Positions 54,543 to 63,984 of a stretch of 64,000 nucleotides of DNA are shown here, piece by piece. The stretch is from positions 225,845 through 289,844 of the forward strand of contig CAWHNT010000029.1 of assembly GCA_963830775.1 (NCBI GenBank). Direction: 5' to 3'. Made by a program: the position numbers and the translations under genes. The notes below the pieces were generated by a model, which saw only the letters and a program-made list of their open reading frames with translations, did no database searches and was not told the DNA's origin. The stretch comes from CAWHNT01 sp963830775. Its GTDB lineage: Bacteria; Pseudomonadota; Alphaproteobacteria; Geminicoccales; Geminicoccaceae. Numbering within the stretch: position 1 is the first letter of the stretch; the number at the start of each line of letters is the position of its first letter.

Positions 54543-55662
54543 TCAGTTCTGCTTCGGCAAGCCATAGGCGAGGAGGCGATCGAGGCTGAGGGCATTGGTG
54601 TAGAGGGCCTCGCTCACGTTGCTGACGCCGTTGGCGCGCAGGATGTTGAGCGCAAAGGAGCGTAGGCGGGCGAAGATACCGGGCTTGTGCCGGATGCGGC
54701 TGGCATCCTCGCCCAAGGAGCAGTCACGCACGTAGTGGTTGCGGTTCTCGATCCCCCAGTGTCCACGCACGGCAGCGGCGCAAGCTCGGGCCTCGAGCGG
54801 CACCTGGCCGGCGTAGTAGGCGACCTCACGCCGCTGCCACCACAGGCCGGTGCGGGTGTCCCGGCACCAGGTGCGGCGCGTGACGCGCACGATGCAGGCG
54901 ACGAAGGGCTGCCAGTCGGGATCGAGCCGCTCGGCGGCGAAGACCTCGATGCGGCGATGCTCCTCGCGACCGTGGGCGTGATGATCGATGGTGTCGAGGT
55001 GATCGATCGGGGGCTGGACGGCGCACAGGCCGGCCAGGCACTCAAGCAGGCGCGGCTGGTTGTCCTTCACGCGCACCAGCAGCGCGTTGCCGGTCGCGGC
55101 CGTGGCGGCGAAGGTTTTTTTGACAGTGTAGCGCATCGGCGGTGAACAGGACGCCGCGCAGGCCCAGCCGCTCGATCAGCGCCTGGGCCGCCGCGATCTC
55201 GTCGCCCTCGGCGATCTCCTGGTGGGCCAGGATGAGCGCCGCCTCGCCGGCGAACGCGCTTAGCACCTGCGCCGCGGCCCGGTCGTCCAGGTGGTCGAAG
55301 CTGCCCCGCAGCGTCTTGCCGTCCAGCGCGATGACCCGCCGCCCTGGCGAGGCGGTAGCGTCTCCAAGCTGCTCGGCATGGTCGCGGAAGGCGGCCTCGA
55401 TCTCGGCCGGGTCGAGCGCGTGGAAGAGGGTGCGCAGGGTGTTGATGGCGGGCGCGCGACGGAAGCCGGCACCGAAGACGGCGTTGAGCCGCTCGCGATG
55501 CACGCCGATGAACAGGCGGATGCGGCGGTAGGAGGTCGCCCCGGCGAGGACGGCCAGCACCGCGAAGAGCAGCAGGGGAGCGAGGCTGTAACGCTGACCC
55601 TGGCGGCGGCGCGGGTCGGGGATCTGTTCCAGAGCGGCGAGCAGCCCGGCGAACGGCACCAT
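54543..55662 (-). mobile_element. ISAs1-family transposase (frame break at an A7 run)
   Basis: About 373 residues when the two parts are joined, the usual ISAs1 size. The N-terminal part has LAALEQIPDPRRRQGQRYSL and RVIALDGKTLRGSF (first catalytic aspartate), the second has RGHWGIENRNHYVRDCSLGEDA. The parts meet at seven A's in GTCAAAAAAACC (around 55110), where a minus-one shift gives DALHCQKKTFAATAA. This may be a programmed slip or an A-run error; the family normally has one frame. Terminal inverted repeats could not be placed with confidence. The element lies just after zwf. Confidence 0.88.
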
Positions 55663-55738
55663 GCGGCCTCCGGTGCAAGGGTTTGGCCCTCAACAGCCCA
55701 GGGGCGCGGCCGATCCCTCGGCCACACGACCTACCTTC

Positions 55739-55975
55739 ATGAACAACTCGGGCTCAGAACCGAACAGCCCTGGGGGCAACGCCAAGCGCCACCTGCTCTG
55801 GGAGGTGTTGATGATCGCTCTATGCGCGATGCTGAGCGGCGGCGAGAGCTGCGCTGACATGGCGCTGCTCGGGCAGCTGAAGGAGAGCTTCTTGAGGCAG
55901 TTTCTCACTATGCCGCATGGCGGGGCCAGCCACGACACCTTCAAGTGGGTGTTTCGTTGGGCTTGGCCTTGCCTC
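55739..55975 (+). pseudogene. N-terminal fragment of a second ISAs1-type transposase
   Basis: Reading from ATG 55739, the product contains LLWEVLMIALCAMLSGGESC followed by QLKESFLRQFLTMPHGGASHDTF, the N-terminal region of another ISAs1 subgroup whose usual text is ...IPSHDTFSRVFR. It diverges after about 75 residues. It is in the opposite direction to the neighbouring ISAs1 gene and clearly a decayed remnant. Confidence 0.7.
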
Positions 55976-56064
55976 AATCCTGTAGACACATCTGATGCTT
56001 TCGCGCGAGATGGCCTTCCATGTCCAAGACACGCCCACTCTCTTTGCCTGAGTTCCGGCGGTAG

Positions 56065-56250
56065 ATGGTTCAGCTGGTCCGTGCCGGAGGTGACCTTGGG
56101 GATCCGGCCCGGGAATTTGAGCCGACGTCGCAATCCATCCGCAACTGGCTCTCCCAAGCTGAACGTGGCGAGGGCCGTCGGGAGGAGGCCGAGGTTTTGA
56201 GATTGGGCGAGGGTGATGCGTTAATTCGGCGGAGCCTGCCCCTGACCTGA
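56065..56250 (+). pseudogene. IS3-family OrfA remnant
   Basis: The frame, including the codons before a stop at about 56060, reads LPEFRR-stop-MVQLVRAGGDLGD, then AREFEPTSQSIRNWLSQAER, which is the helix-turn-helix start of IS3-family OrfA. The rest of OrfA and all of OrfB are missing. With the ISAs1 fragment it marks 55.7-56.5 kb as a site of repeated insertion and decay. The bases from 56251 to 56553 hold no gene I can support. Confidence 0.6.
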
Positions 56251-56553
56251 TTAGGGGGCGGGAGAACAAGCAGCTGCGGCTTGTGCATCGCGGGTTAATG
56301 CTTCCTGGTCCGGGAATGCTGTCTTTTCCCCCTGGGCCAGGAAGCCGGCACAATCGTGCCGCCGACGCTGGAACTGCCGCAGCGGCACAACCCGCACCCC
56401 ACTGCCTCGCTCAGGCTGACGCTCGCACGCGGCCTGATTTGACGGCTGCCCTGCTGCCCCTGGTGCGGCAGAGCCTCACCCAAAAGCGCCAACTCGCGTG
56501 ACAGCCCAGGAAATGCACGCTAGGGGGTCTCGTCACCTAGGCATAAGTACCTG

Positions 56554-57700
56554 TCATAGCCGGCGGGCCTCTTCGAGGAAGCGGTCGATGGCGCCGCGGA
56601 GGGCCGTGCCGGAGTTGTCGACGCGGCTGGCGGCCTGGGTGAGGGTGGTGGCGGCGGCATTGGAGCGGGTGGCGAGATCGGAGACGTGGGCGATGCGGCT
56701 GCTGGCGTCGCGGGTGGCGGCCGACTGTTCCTCCACGGCCGCCGAGATGGTGGCGAGGATGCCCCGGATCTCCTCGATCACGCGGCCGATGCCGGCGATC
56801 GCGGTAACGACCTCGCCGCTCGCGGACTGGATCGCGGTCACCTGAGCCGCGATATCGGCCGTGGCTTTGGCGGTCTGGCCAGCCAGGGTCTTCACCTCCT
56901 GGGCCACGACGGCAAAGCCTTTGCCGGCGGCCCCGGCCCGGGCGGCCTCGATCGTGGCGTTCAGCGCCAGCAGGTTGGTGCGGTCGGCGATCTCCTTGAT
57001 CATCGCCACGATGTTGCCGATGGCACTTGCCGACTGGGCCAAGCGAGCCGATGCGGGCATCCGAGGTCTGTGCCTCGGCCACCGCCTTGTCGCTCACCGT
57101 GCTGGCCCGGCTGAGCTGGATGCAGATGTCGCGGATGGCCGCCGCCAGTTGGTCGGCGGCACTGCTAACCGCCTGGGTCTCCTCACGCGTGGCCTCGATC
57201 ATGCCGGCAACCTCGCGCGAGCTCGTGCGCAGCTCGCCCGCGGTGCCCAGAAGGCGCTCGACCACGGTCTTCACCTCGTGCTCGAACCGGCTCGCCACCT
57301 GATCCTGGCTGGTCGAGAACCAGAGCGTCAGCATGAAGGCCTCGGTGGCGCCGGCCACGGTGGAGGCGGAGACCAGATAGTCGACCGTTTCCTCACCGAA
57401 GCGCAGGCGGCCGTTCAGCGGCAGCCGGTCGGTCCGGCAGAGCTGCGGCAGGATCCGGCCCAGATCCGGATGCAGGACCTCGACCCGGCTGCCGACGAGG
57501 CGGCTTGAAGGGACCGGCAGATGAGCGGCCAAGTGGTCGATCATCCCGATTGCCGCCGCGTTGGCATAGACGATGCTGCTCTCGGCCGCGCTGAAGATGA
57601 GGATTGCGGTCGGCATCGTCTGGACCGCGTTGCGCAGGCAGGCGTCGGTCACGCCTGCGGCAGGGGTCGGCTCGCGACGGGCCAGTTGCAGCAGTTTCAC
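56554..57700 (-). CDS. Soluble PAS-containing methyl-accepting chemotaxis protein (one frameshift)
   Basis: About 381 residues after correction from GTG 57700. Residues about 15-150 resemble a PAS domain (MPTAILIFSAAESSIVYANA). The rest is a chemoreceptor signalling domain with the conserved hairpin tip NLLALNATIEAARAG and KGFAVVAQEVKTLAGQTAKA. The frame breaks near 57050 (one base to be removed). No membrane helix is present, so it is a cytoplasmic receptor. No other chemotaxis gene is nearby. Confidence 0.87.
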
Positions 57701-57807
57701 GCGCGTCTCCGCAGACTGATCGGGCAGGCAGCACCGTGGCGCTCCCTGATTCCGCATCCTGCCAGCGCGCAGCTAAAATCCAGTTAACGCAATGGCGAGG
57801 CTCGGGC

Positions 57808-58872
57808 TCAGCTCACCCGGCCCCGGGCAGCGACGTGGAAGGCCCGCTCGACCCGGTCGCCACGGACGCCATAGACCACGTCGTGCAGGTTGCTGACGGC
57901 ACAGGCGTGGTTGGGGATCAGCGTGACGCGCTCGCCGATGCCGGGCCGCGCGTTGGAGGCCGCGGCGTCGACATGGCCGTGCTCCTCGCTGAGCTTGGCG
58001 ACTGCGAGCTGCGGGTACTCGACCACATGGCCGAAGCCCTCCATGCCCAGCGTATCGGAGGAGATGGTCTTCGAGCCGGCATCGAGGATCAGGCGCTCCT
58101 CGCGCGGGCGGGAGACGACGGTGGTCAGGACGCGGAGCGCGCAGTCCTCGAGCGAGAGCAGGCCGGTCGCCGCCTGGTAGCGGTCGCTGTAGATGTAGGT
58201 GCCGGGGCGGTGCTCGGTGGCGCTGGTCACCTCGTGCGCGGCATAGAGGTCGGGCGTGCCGCCGGTGCTGACGGTCCTGGGCTCGATCCCGGCTTCGGCG
58301 AGGCGGGCGAGTGCCGTGTCGAGCCAGGCCCGGGTGCCGGCTGTGTTGCCCCGGGCGGGGTAGGTCATCAGGCCTTCGAAGTTGAGGCCGGGGAGGCCGT
58401 TGACGAGCCGGGCGAGGGCCAGGGCTTCCTCGGCGTCCTGGACCCCGCAGCGCTGGCCGCCGGTGTCGCACTCGATCAGGACGGGGAGCTCCAGGCCGGC
58501 TTCCGTCATGGCCAGGCTCAGGCCTTGGGCGACGAGGTCGTTGTCGAGCGTGACGGCCAGGCGGGTGCGGCGGGCCAGCGCGATCAGGCGGGCGAGCTTG
58601 GGGCGGCCCAGCAGATTGAAGGTCAGGAGGATGTCGTCCAGGCCGGCATCGGCCATGACCTCGGCCTCGCCCAGCTTCTGGCAGGTGATGCCGACCGCAC
58701 CCAGCTCGACCTGGCGGCGGGCGAGCTCCGGCAGCTTGTGGGTCTTGATGTGGGGACGGAGCTTCAGCCCGTGCGCGTCGGCATAATCTTGCGCGCGGCG
58801 GAGGTTGGCCTCGACCCGGTCGAGGTCGACGAGCACGGCCGGGGTGTCGAGGTCGTCGACCATCCAGGGCAT
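57808..58872 (-). CDS. DSD1 family PLP-dependent enzyme (D-threonine aldolase type)
   Basis: 354 residues from ATG 58872. The barrel opens DDLDTPAVLVDLDRVEANL, with the PLP lysine predicted as K43 in LRPHIKTHKLPE. Other motifs are IECDTGGQRCGVQD, TVSTGGTPDLY and the metal-binding end LIPNHACAVSNLHD. It should cleave D-threonine or related D-3-hydroxy amino acids. It shares the fold with the protein at 37279-38373 but differs in most positions, so it is an old paralogue. Its start is about 100 bases from the riboswitch that faces the other way. Confidence 0.89.
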   Translation of the reverse strand: MPWMVDDLDTPAVLVDLDRVEANLRRAQDYADAHGLKLRPHIKTHKLPELARRQVELGAVGITCQKLGEAEVMADAGLDDILLTFNLLGRPKLARLIALARRTRLAVTLDNDLVAQGLSLAMTEAGLELPVLIECDTGGQRCGVQDAEEALALARLVNGLPGLNFEGLMTYPARGNTAGTRAWLDTALARLAEAGIEPRTVSTGGTPDLYAAHEVTSATEHRPGTYIYSDRYQAATGLLSLEDCALRVLTTVVSRPREERLILDAGSKTISSDTLGMEGFGHVVEYPQLAVAKLSEEHGHVDAAASNARPGIGERVTLIPNHACAVSNLHDVVYGVRGDRVERAFHVAARGRVS

Positions 58873-58973
58873 GGCGGGGCTCCCTTGCGTCGGGTCATGG
58901 TCGCACCGCCATCCGGGGGCGGCAAGCCGGACCGCCGCTTGCGCCGCGGCGCAAGCCATGGATACTCCGACGT

Positions 58974-59150
58974 GCGACGGTGTCCTTCGGGACTGAGAAG
59001 GGAAGCCGGTGCGGGCCTGCGGGCCCAAGGCCGGCGCTGCCCCCGCAACTGTAGGCGGCGAGCCGAGATCCGACGTCAGCCACTGGGTGCCTCGGCACCC
59101 GGGAAGGCGGATCGAGGCCGTGACCCGCGAGCCAGGAGACCTGCCGTCGC
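58974..59150 (+). promoter_or_regulatory. Cobalamin (adenosylcobalamin) riboswitch
   Basis: The B12 box GAGCCAGGAGACCTGCC lies at about 59129-59145. It is preceded by GAAGGGAAGCCGGTG at 58997 and by the core GCTGCCCCCGCAACTGTA near 59036-59053, and by GCCACTGGGTGCC with its hairpin near 59079. The closing stem pairs GCGACGG (58974-58980) with CCGTCGC (59144-59150). This is the standard layout. Bound cobalamin should lower expression of the downstream small ORF and cobW. Confidence 0.95.
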
Positions 59151-59201
59151 GTGAGCCAACCCACTTTTCGCCGGGCGGGGTGCCCCGGCTGGAGGACGTT
59201 C

Positions 59202-59490
59202 ATGCGCACGTTTCTTGCACCACACGCCTTCGAACGTGACGGTTGATGGGCCCGGCACCGCCCGCACCTGCGGGGTGGCGGGCGAGGAGGTGTTCCTCGC
59301 CTGGCTTCTCAGCCTGCCGGAGGAGACGGACCCGAGCCTGGCCGCGATGACGGCCCTGCGCCGGACCCCGCCTCTCGCTTCTGCCGGCGAGCCCGCCCGG
59401 CTGCGGGCGCTTCTGGAGGAGACGACGGGCTGGACGGGGCCGGCGCTTGCAGCGCTGGCCCGAGGCTCGCGCACGAGGAGACGGTCATGA
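59202..59490 (+). CDS. Small protein first in the riboswitch-controlled unit (one frameshift)
   Basis: About 95 residues after correction. GGAGGACGTTC precedes ATG 59202, by far the best start after the riboswitch. That frame stops after 14 codons (MRTFLAPHAFERDG). Dropping one G from ACGGTTGATGG at about 59241 gives FERDVDGPGTARTCG and continues to the stop at 59490, which overlaps the cobW ATG as ATGA. The sequence is acidic and helical (AGEEVFLAWLLSLPEETDPS, RLRALLEETTGWTGPALAAL) with no known family. Position suggests a cobalt- or B12-related role. Confidence 0.55.
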
Positions 59491-60525
59491 GAATCCCGGC
59501 CACGGTGGTCACGGGCTTTCTTGGAGCCGGCAAGACCAGCCTGATCCGGCACCTGATCGAGCACGGCCAATGGCCGCCGGCTGGCGCTGCTGATCAACGA
59601 GTTCGGCGATCTCGGCGTCGACCGCGCGATCCTGGGCGGCTGCGGCATTCCCGAGTGCCGGGAAGAGGACGTGATCGAGCTCGCCAATGGCTGCATCTGC
59701 TGCACGGTCGCGGACGACTTCCTTCCCGCCATGCGCACGATCCTGGCCCGCCAGCCGGCGCCGGATCACATCGTGATCGAGACCTCGGGCCTGGCGCTGC
59801 CGAAACCGCTGGTACAGGCCTTCGCCTGGCCGGAGGTGCGAACCCGGGTGACCGTGGACGGGGTGCTGGTGGTCGTGGACGCGAAGGCGGTGCTGGCCGG
59901 GCGGTTCGCCACCGATCCCGCAGCACTGGCGGCCCAGCGCGCGGCCGACCCGGCGCTGGCGCATGACGAGAGCCCGCTCGAGGAGCTGTTCGAGGAGCAG
60001 CTCCTTTGCGCCGACCTCGTCCTGGTCAACAAGGCGGACCAGATCGGGGTCGACGACCTGGCCCAGGTCGAGGCCGCGATCCGGCCCCATCTGCGCCCGT
60101 CGGTGCGGCTTCTGTGGACCAGCCACGGCAGGGTCGATCCGGTAGCGGCCCTGGGCTTGGGTGCGAGTGCCGAGGACGATCTGGCGAGCCGGCCGTCGCA
60201 CCATGACAATGGCGAGGAGCACGGGCACGAGGACTTCGAGAGCTTCGTCATCGCGCTGCCGCCGGTGGCGGACCCGGCCATGGTCGAGGCGCGGGTGCGC
60301 GACGCCGCCCAGCGGTTCGACATCCTGCGGGTGAAGGGCTTTCTTGCGGTGGCGGGCAAGCCCTTGCGGCAGGTGTTGCAGGCCGTGGGCGAGCGGGTGG
60401 AGCGGTACTACGACCGTCCCTGGCGGTCGGACGAGGGGCAGCGTGGGAGCCTTGTCGTGATCGGGCAGCGGGGGCTCGATCAGAGGGCGATCCGTGCCGC
60501 CATCCTGGGCGAAATGGCGGCCTGA
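59487..60525 (+). CDS. cobW: CobW/COG0523 GTP-dependent metal chaperone (one frameshift)
   Basis: About 345 residues after correction. Walker A is TVVTGFLGAGKTS, the metal motif is ELANGCICCTVADDF and the GTP-specificity motif is LVLVNKADQIG. A histidine/acid-rich stretch (HHDNGEEHGHEDFE) near residue 240 could bind metal. The frame breaks at 59565; dropping one G from CACGGCC restores LIEHANGRRLALLINEFGDL. CobW proteins deliver cobalt for cobalamin synthesis. It is coupled to the small upstream ORF under the riboswitch. Sixty bases beyond its stop an IS701-like element begins, so cobN or other usual followers are cut off. Confidence 0.93.
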
Positions 60526-60584
60526 GGGCACCTTGGTGAGGTGAGGGGTCGTCACCGGTTCAGACCCCTACCCCGTCCGAGGGC

Positions 60585-62008
60585 CTAGCATTACAGTTGC
60601 TTCTTACTTTCAGGTGTGAGCGTTGTGCGGCGGCTTGGTGGGCGCGTCGCCAGAGCGACCAGGCGATGACGTGGGCGGGCTGGATGCGTCGTTGCGCGAG
60701 GCGGACGGCGATGCGGCGGAGTTCCTGGACCGACCAGCGGATGAGGTCTGGTGCCTCCGGGCGAGCCGGATCGGGATTTTTGGGGGCGTGGGCGCGTTGG
60801 CGTGGTGGCGGATGACCGCCAGCATGGCGAAGGCCAGCATCACCAGCGAGACATGGCGGTGCCAGCCATGCCAGGAGCGGGTCTCGTTGTGGTCGAGGCC
60901 GAGCTCGTTCTTGGCGGTCTCGAACGCGTCCTCGATCGCCCAGCGGTGCCCTTCGACCTTGACCAGGGTCTCGATCCCGGTCCCGGCCGGGCACCAGGTG
61001 GAGAAGTAGGCGAGCTCGCCATCGGCGATGGAGCGGCGGATCAAGAGGCCCCGCGTCCAGAGGCCGAGAGGCCTCGTCGTATTCGGCGGCCTCGAGATCG
61101 GCCAGGTCCAGGTAGGCCCAGTCGTGGAGTCGTGGACCCTTGGTGCCCTCGCCGGCCGAGAGACGCGCCCATGCCGATGCGGGCAGCGCCTGGGCGATCT
61201 CTTCCGCCGTGCCGGCCACGGGCGGCTTGTCGCCCCAGGCGTTGAATGGGTGCGAGCCGTTGACGCCCAGTACGTAGCCCTTACCGGCCCGCCGCAGCGC
61301 CGTCTCGATCTCGCCCACGCCATAGACGCTGTCGGCCGCCACCCAGGCGAACGGCACCTGGGCTGTGATCGCCCGCTCGATCATTGCAGGGCGAGGCGCG
61401 GCTTGGTCGCGAAGGTGGCCTCGGGTGGGACACGGGCGGCGGCCAGGCGGGCCGGATCGTCGGTCCAGGCCTTGGGCAGGTATAGTGCCCGGTCGATGAA
61501 GGCGTGGCCCTGCCGGGACACGTAGGCGGCGAAGACCCCGATCTGGCAGTTGGTGATCTTGCCGGCCGAGCCCGTGTACTGCCGCGCCACGCCGCAGGAC
61601 GACTTGCCCTGCTTCAGAAATCCGGTTTCGTCGAGAACCAGCACGGCATCCTGGTCGGCCAGCGTCTCCAGCGCGTAGTCGCGCACCACATCGCGGAGCG
61701 CGTCGGCCTCCCAGCGGCCGCGGCCGAGGATGGCCTGCTGGCGCCAGGGGCCGGGGTCGCCCGCCGCTTCCGCCCGCATCCAGCCCGTCTTGCGCCGCTC
61801 CGGCCCGAAGAGGCCGTCCAGGAACAGACCCGCCGAGAAAGCCACCCGCTCCTGGCTGAACAAGGGCCGGATCCGCCGCTTCACCTCGCGCAGTGAGCAG
61901 GCCCACAGCTCCAGCGCATCCTCGACCGCAACACCCGCCACACCTGATCTCCGAACCGTGCCGGCGCAACAGAGCCGAGATCGTAGCAGAACGCAACTGT
62001 AGTGCTAG
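60585..62008 (-). mobile_element. IS701-family-like insertion sequence with broken transposase
   Basis: Ends CTAGCATTACAGTTGC (60585-60600) and GCAACTGTAGTGCTAG (61993-62008) are inverted repeats with one mismatch, including CTAG at both outer edges, which fits the 4-base YTAR target duplication of this family. The transposase reads leftwards from GTG 61941: LREVKRRIRPLFSQERV, GPERRKTGWMRAEAAGD, VLVLDETGFLKQGKSSCGVA (first aspartate), PFAWVAADSVYGVG, and near the end LIRWSVQELRRIAVRLAQ. It changes frame near 61385 (a missing A after CAA), 61050 and 60755, so it is broken as given. Confidence 0.85.
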
Positions 62009-62832
62009 GTCCCGTGGACATTCAGCTGTTGAGCGGTGATCACGTCCGCCATGGATGCGGAGGGGATCGTGGCCCGGACCTGTCTGACGGACGCGCAATG
62101 GGAACGGCTGGCACCACTGACGCCCGGCAGGCCGGGTGATCCTGGCGCCACCGGGCGCGACAATCGCCGGTTCGTCGAGGCGGTGCTGTGGATCGCGCGT
62201 ACCGGTGCGCCGTGGCGCGACCTGCCGGCCGAGCTCGGGAACTGGAACAGCACGTGGCGGCGCTTCGACCGCTGGTCCGCGAGGGGCGTATGGGAGCGGC
62301 TGTTCGCGGCCATGGCCGATGATCCCGACTTCGAGTACGTCATCATCGATGCCACCATCGTCCGCGCCCACCAGCACAGTGCCGGCGGAAAAAAGGGGCT
62401 GAAGCTCAGGCCATCGGGCGCTCGCGCGGCGGTCTCTCGACCAAGCTCCACCTCACCGTCGACGCGCTCGGCAACCCTTGTCGCGTCCGGCTCACCCCGG
62501 GCAGCGCCACGAGATGACCTGCGCCGGGGCGCTGGTCGCCGGCCTGCCGGCAGGTTGGCTGATCGCCGACACGGCCTACAACGCAGACGCCTTCCGGTGC
62601 GGGCTGGCCGAGCAGGGGATCAAGGCCGTGATCCCCCCAACCCGGCCGGCCCGCCCGTTCCCTACGACAAGGACCTCTACAAGGAACGCCATATCGTCGA
62701 GTGCTTCTTCGCCAAGCTCAAACAGTTCCGCCGCATCGCCACCCGCTACGAGAAGACCGCGGCCAACTTCCTAGCCATGGTCCATCTCGCCTGCGCCATG
62801 ATCTGGCTGCGCTGAATGTCCACAGGCCCTAG
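62005..62832 (+). mobile_element. IS5-family (IS427-group-like) insertion sequence
   Basis: Terminal inverted repeats CTAGGTCCCGTGGACATTCA (62005-62024) and TGAATGTCCACAGGCCCTAG (62813-62832) match at 17 of 20 positions and carry CTAG at both ends. Its left CTAG is the right CTAG of the IS701-like element. The total of about 830 bases is usual for this group. One transposase gene in two frames fills it. Confidence 0.88.
62036..62815 (+). CDS. IS5-family transposase, two frames joined by a slippery A6G site
   Basis: GTG 62036. The first frame encodes RTCLTDAQWERLAPLTPGR, VEAVLWIARTGAPWRDLP and FEYVIIDATIVRAHQH (first catalytic aspartate). At A6G4 (62389-62398) a minus-one shift changes KKGLK to KKGAEAQAIGRSRGGL and continues STKLHLTVDALGNP. 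This is the programmed shift expected for this group. Two further one-base losses seem needed (near 62500 and 62660) before YKERHIVECFFAKLKQFR and the end ACAMIWLR. Confidence 0.87.
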   Translation: MITSAMDAEGIVARTCLTDAQWERLAPLTPGRPGDPGATGRDNRRFVEAVLWIARTGAPWRDLPAELGNWNSTWRRFDRWSARGVWERLFAAMADDPDFEYVIIDATIVRAHQHSAGGKKGLKLRPSGARAAVSRPSSTSPSTRSATLVASGSPRAAPRDDLRRGAGRRPAGRLADRRHGLQRRRLPVRAGRAGDQGRDPPNPAGPPVPYDKDLYKERHIVECFFAKLKQFRRIATRYEKTAANFLAMVHLACAMIWLR

Positions 62833-62848
62833 CGCATGTTCAGGCGAG

Positions 62849-63984
62849 TTAATGTGCGAGCGGCGGGAGGCGTGAGCAGCGGTAATGGTCGCAGAGCCGC
62901 CGCTGGAGCTCGTCGCCGGTGAGCTTGCGCTCCGGCTCGGTGACGGCGCGTTTGCCATGCGCCCACTGGGCTCGATCGGGTTCAGCCACGGGCTCTTGCT
63001 CGGCAGGCGACAGACCAGCAGGCGGCAGCCGCCGTCGACACTTGACCCGACGGTTGTGGTCCCTGATCCAGGCACGGACCTCGCGGCTGACGTGCCAAGG
63101 GGCGTTGTCCCAGACCAGCGCCAGCACGCGCACGCCCTCGGCCGCGAGGTGCCCGGCCACCCAGGCGAGGAAGGCGCAGGTCACGGGCTGACCGGCCGGC
63201 CCGCGACGAACCGCAGCAGCATCCGCTCGCGCCCGGGCAGCCACAGGCCGTAGCAGGCCAGCGCCTTCGGCTCGGGGTCGCGCGCGATCGGCGGCGTGCG
63301 AGGCGAGGCGGAGGCGCTCGCCCGGTGCCGCCCAGGCGTGCAGGGCCGGTTGCGCGAGGCGGGAGAACCAGACCTCGTCGGCGAAGCCCGAGCGCCCAGT
63401 CCGGGTCGACCCTGGGCCAAGCCGATCAGCCGGTCGCGGCGGCGTTTTTTTGCGCGTAGGCCGGGATCGGGGCTGGTGAGCCAGCGCTTGGCCCGCTTCC
63501 AGCCAACGCCCAGGCGGAGCAGCGCTTGGCGGATCGTCTCGCCCGAGAGGCACCGCCGGCGCTCAGCCCCTGCCGCGTGCGCCACCTCGCGCCAGAGAGC
63601 GCCAGCGTCCAGGTGCTCCTGGCGCGGCCGAAGGCGCGCGGCGACTGGTGCAGGATCGCGCGCAGCCGCTCCCGCTCGGCCTCGCCTAGCACCGGGGCGG
63701 CGCTCCTCGGCCGCGATGAGGCGGCCGTCAGGCTCGCCACGCCGGTGGTGTTGAAGGCGCTGATGCCGTTGCGCACCGTCTGCACCGCGCAGCGCAGGCC
63801 GCGCGCGATCTCCCGCGGGCGACGTCCTGCCGCACTCGGAGCACGGTCTGGGCGCGGCGCACGTGAAGGCGTCGCAGCCCGCAGGGCGGACTCGAGCCGG
63901 GCGCGCTCCTGCTCGCTCGGCTCGCGGACGAAGATCGGGCGGATGCATCCCGCGAGATGCGGGCCGGATCACCGCCTCGCACAA
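62849..63984 (-). pseudogene. IS630-family transposase, several frame breaks
   Basis: The gene reads leftwards. Recognisable parts are an N-terminal IRPIFVREPSEQERARLESA, helix-turn-helix text VQTVRNGISAFNTTG, RRSAKRCSAWALAGS and its in-frame form LLRLGVGWKRAKRWL, and the DDE end VRVLALVWDNAPWHVSREVR with the aspartate-asparagine pair. Frames change several times, including at seven A's near 63445 (GCAAAAAAACGCC). Its left end comes right after the IS5-like element (position about 62833); the right end lies near or beyond the window edge. Confidence 0.78.

Noticed and set aside
56283..56501. A 72-codon rightward frame after the IS3 remnant
   Set aside because: No start signal or family resemblance; it lies in decayed IS material.
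59560..59570. Programmed frameshift in cobW
   Set aside because: One extra G in CACGGCC explains it, with no slippery site; the same error type is seen in unrelated genes.
59509..60555. A 348-codon open frame antisense to cobW
   Set aside because: cobW motifs on the plus strand are unambiguous and the antisense product resembles nothing.
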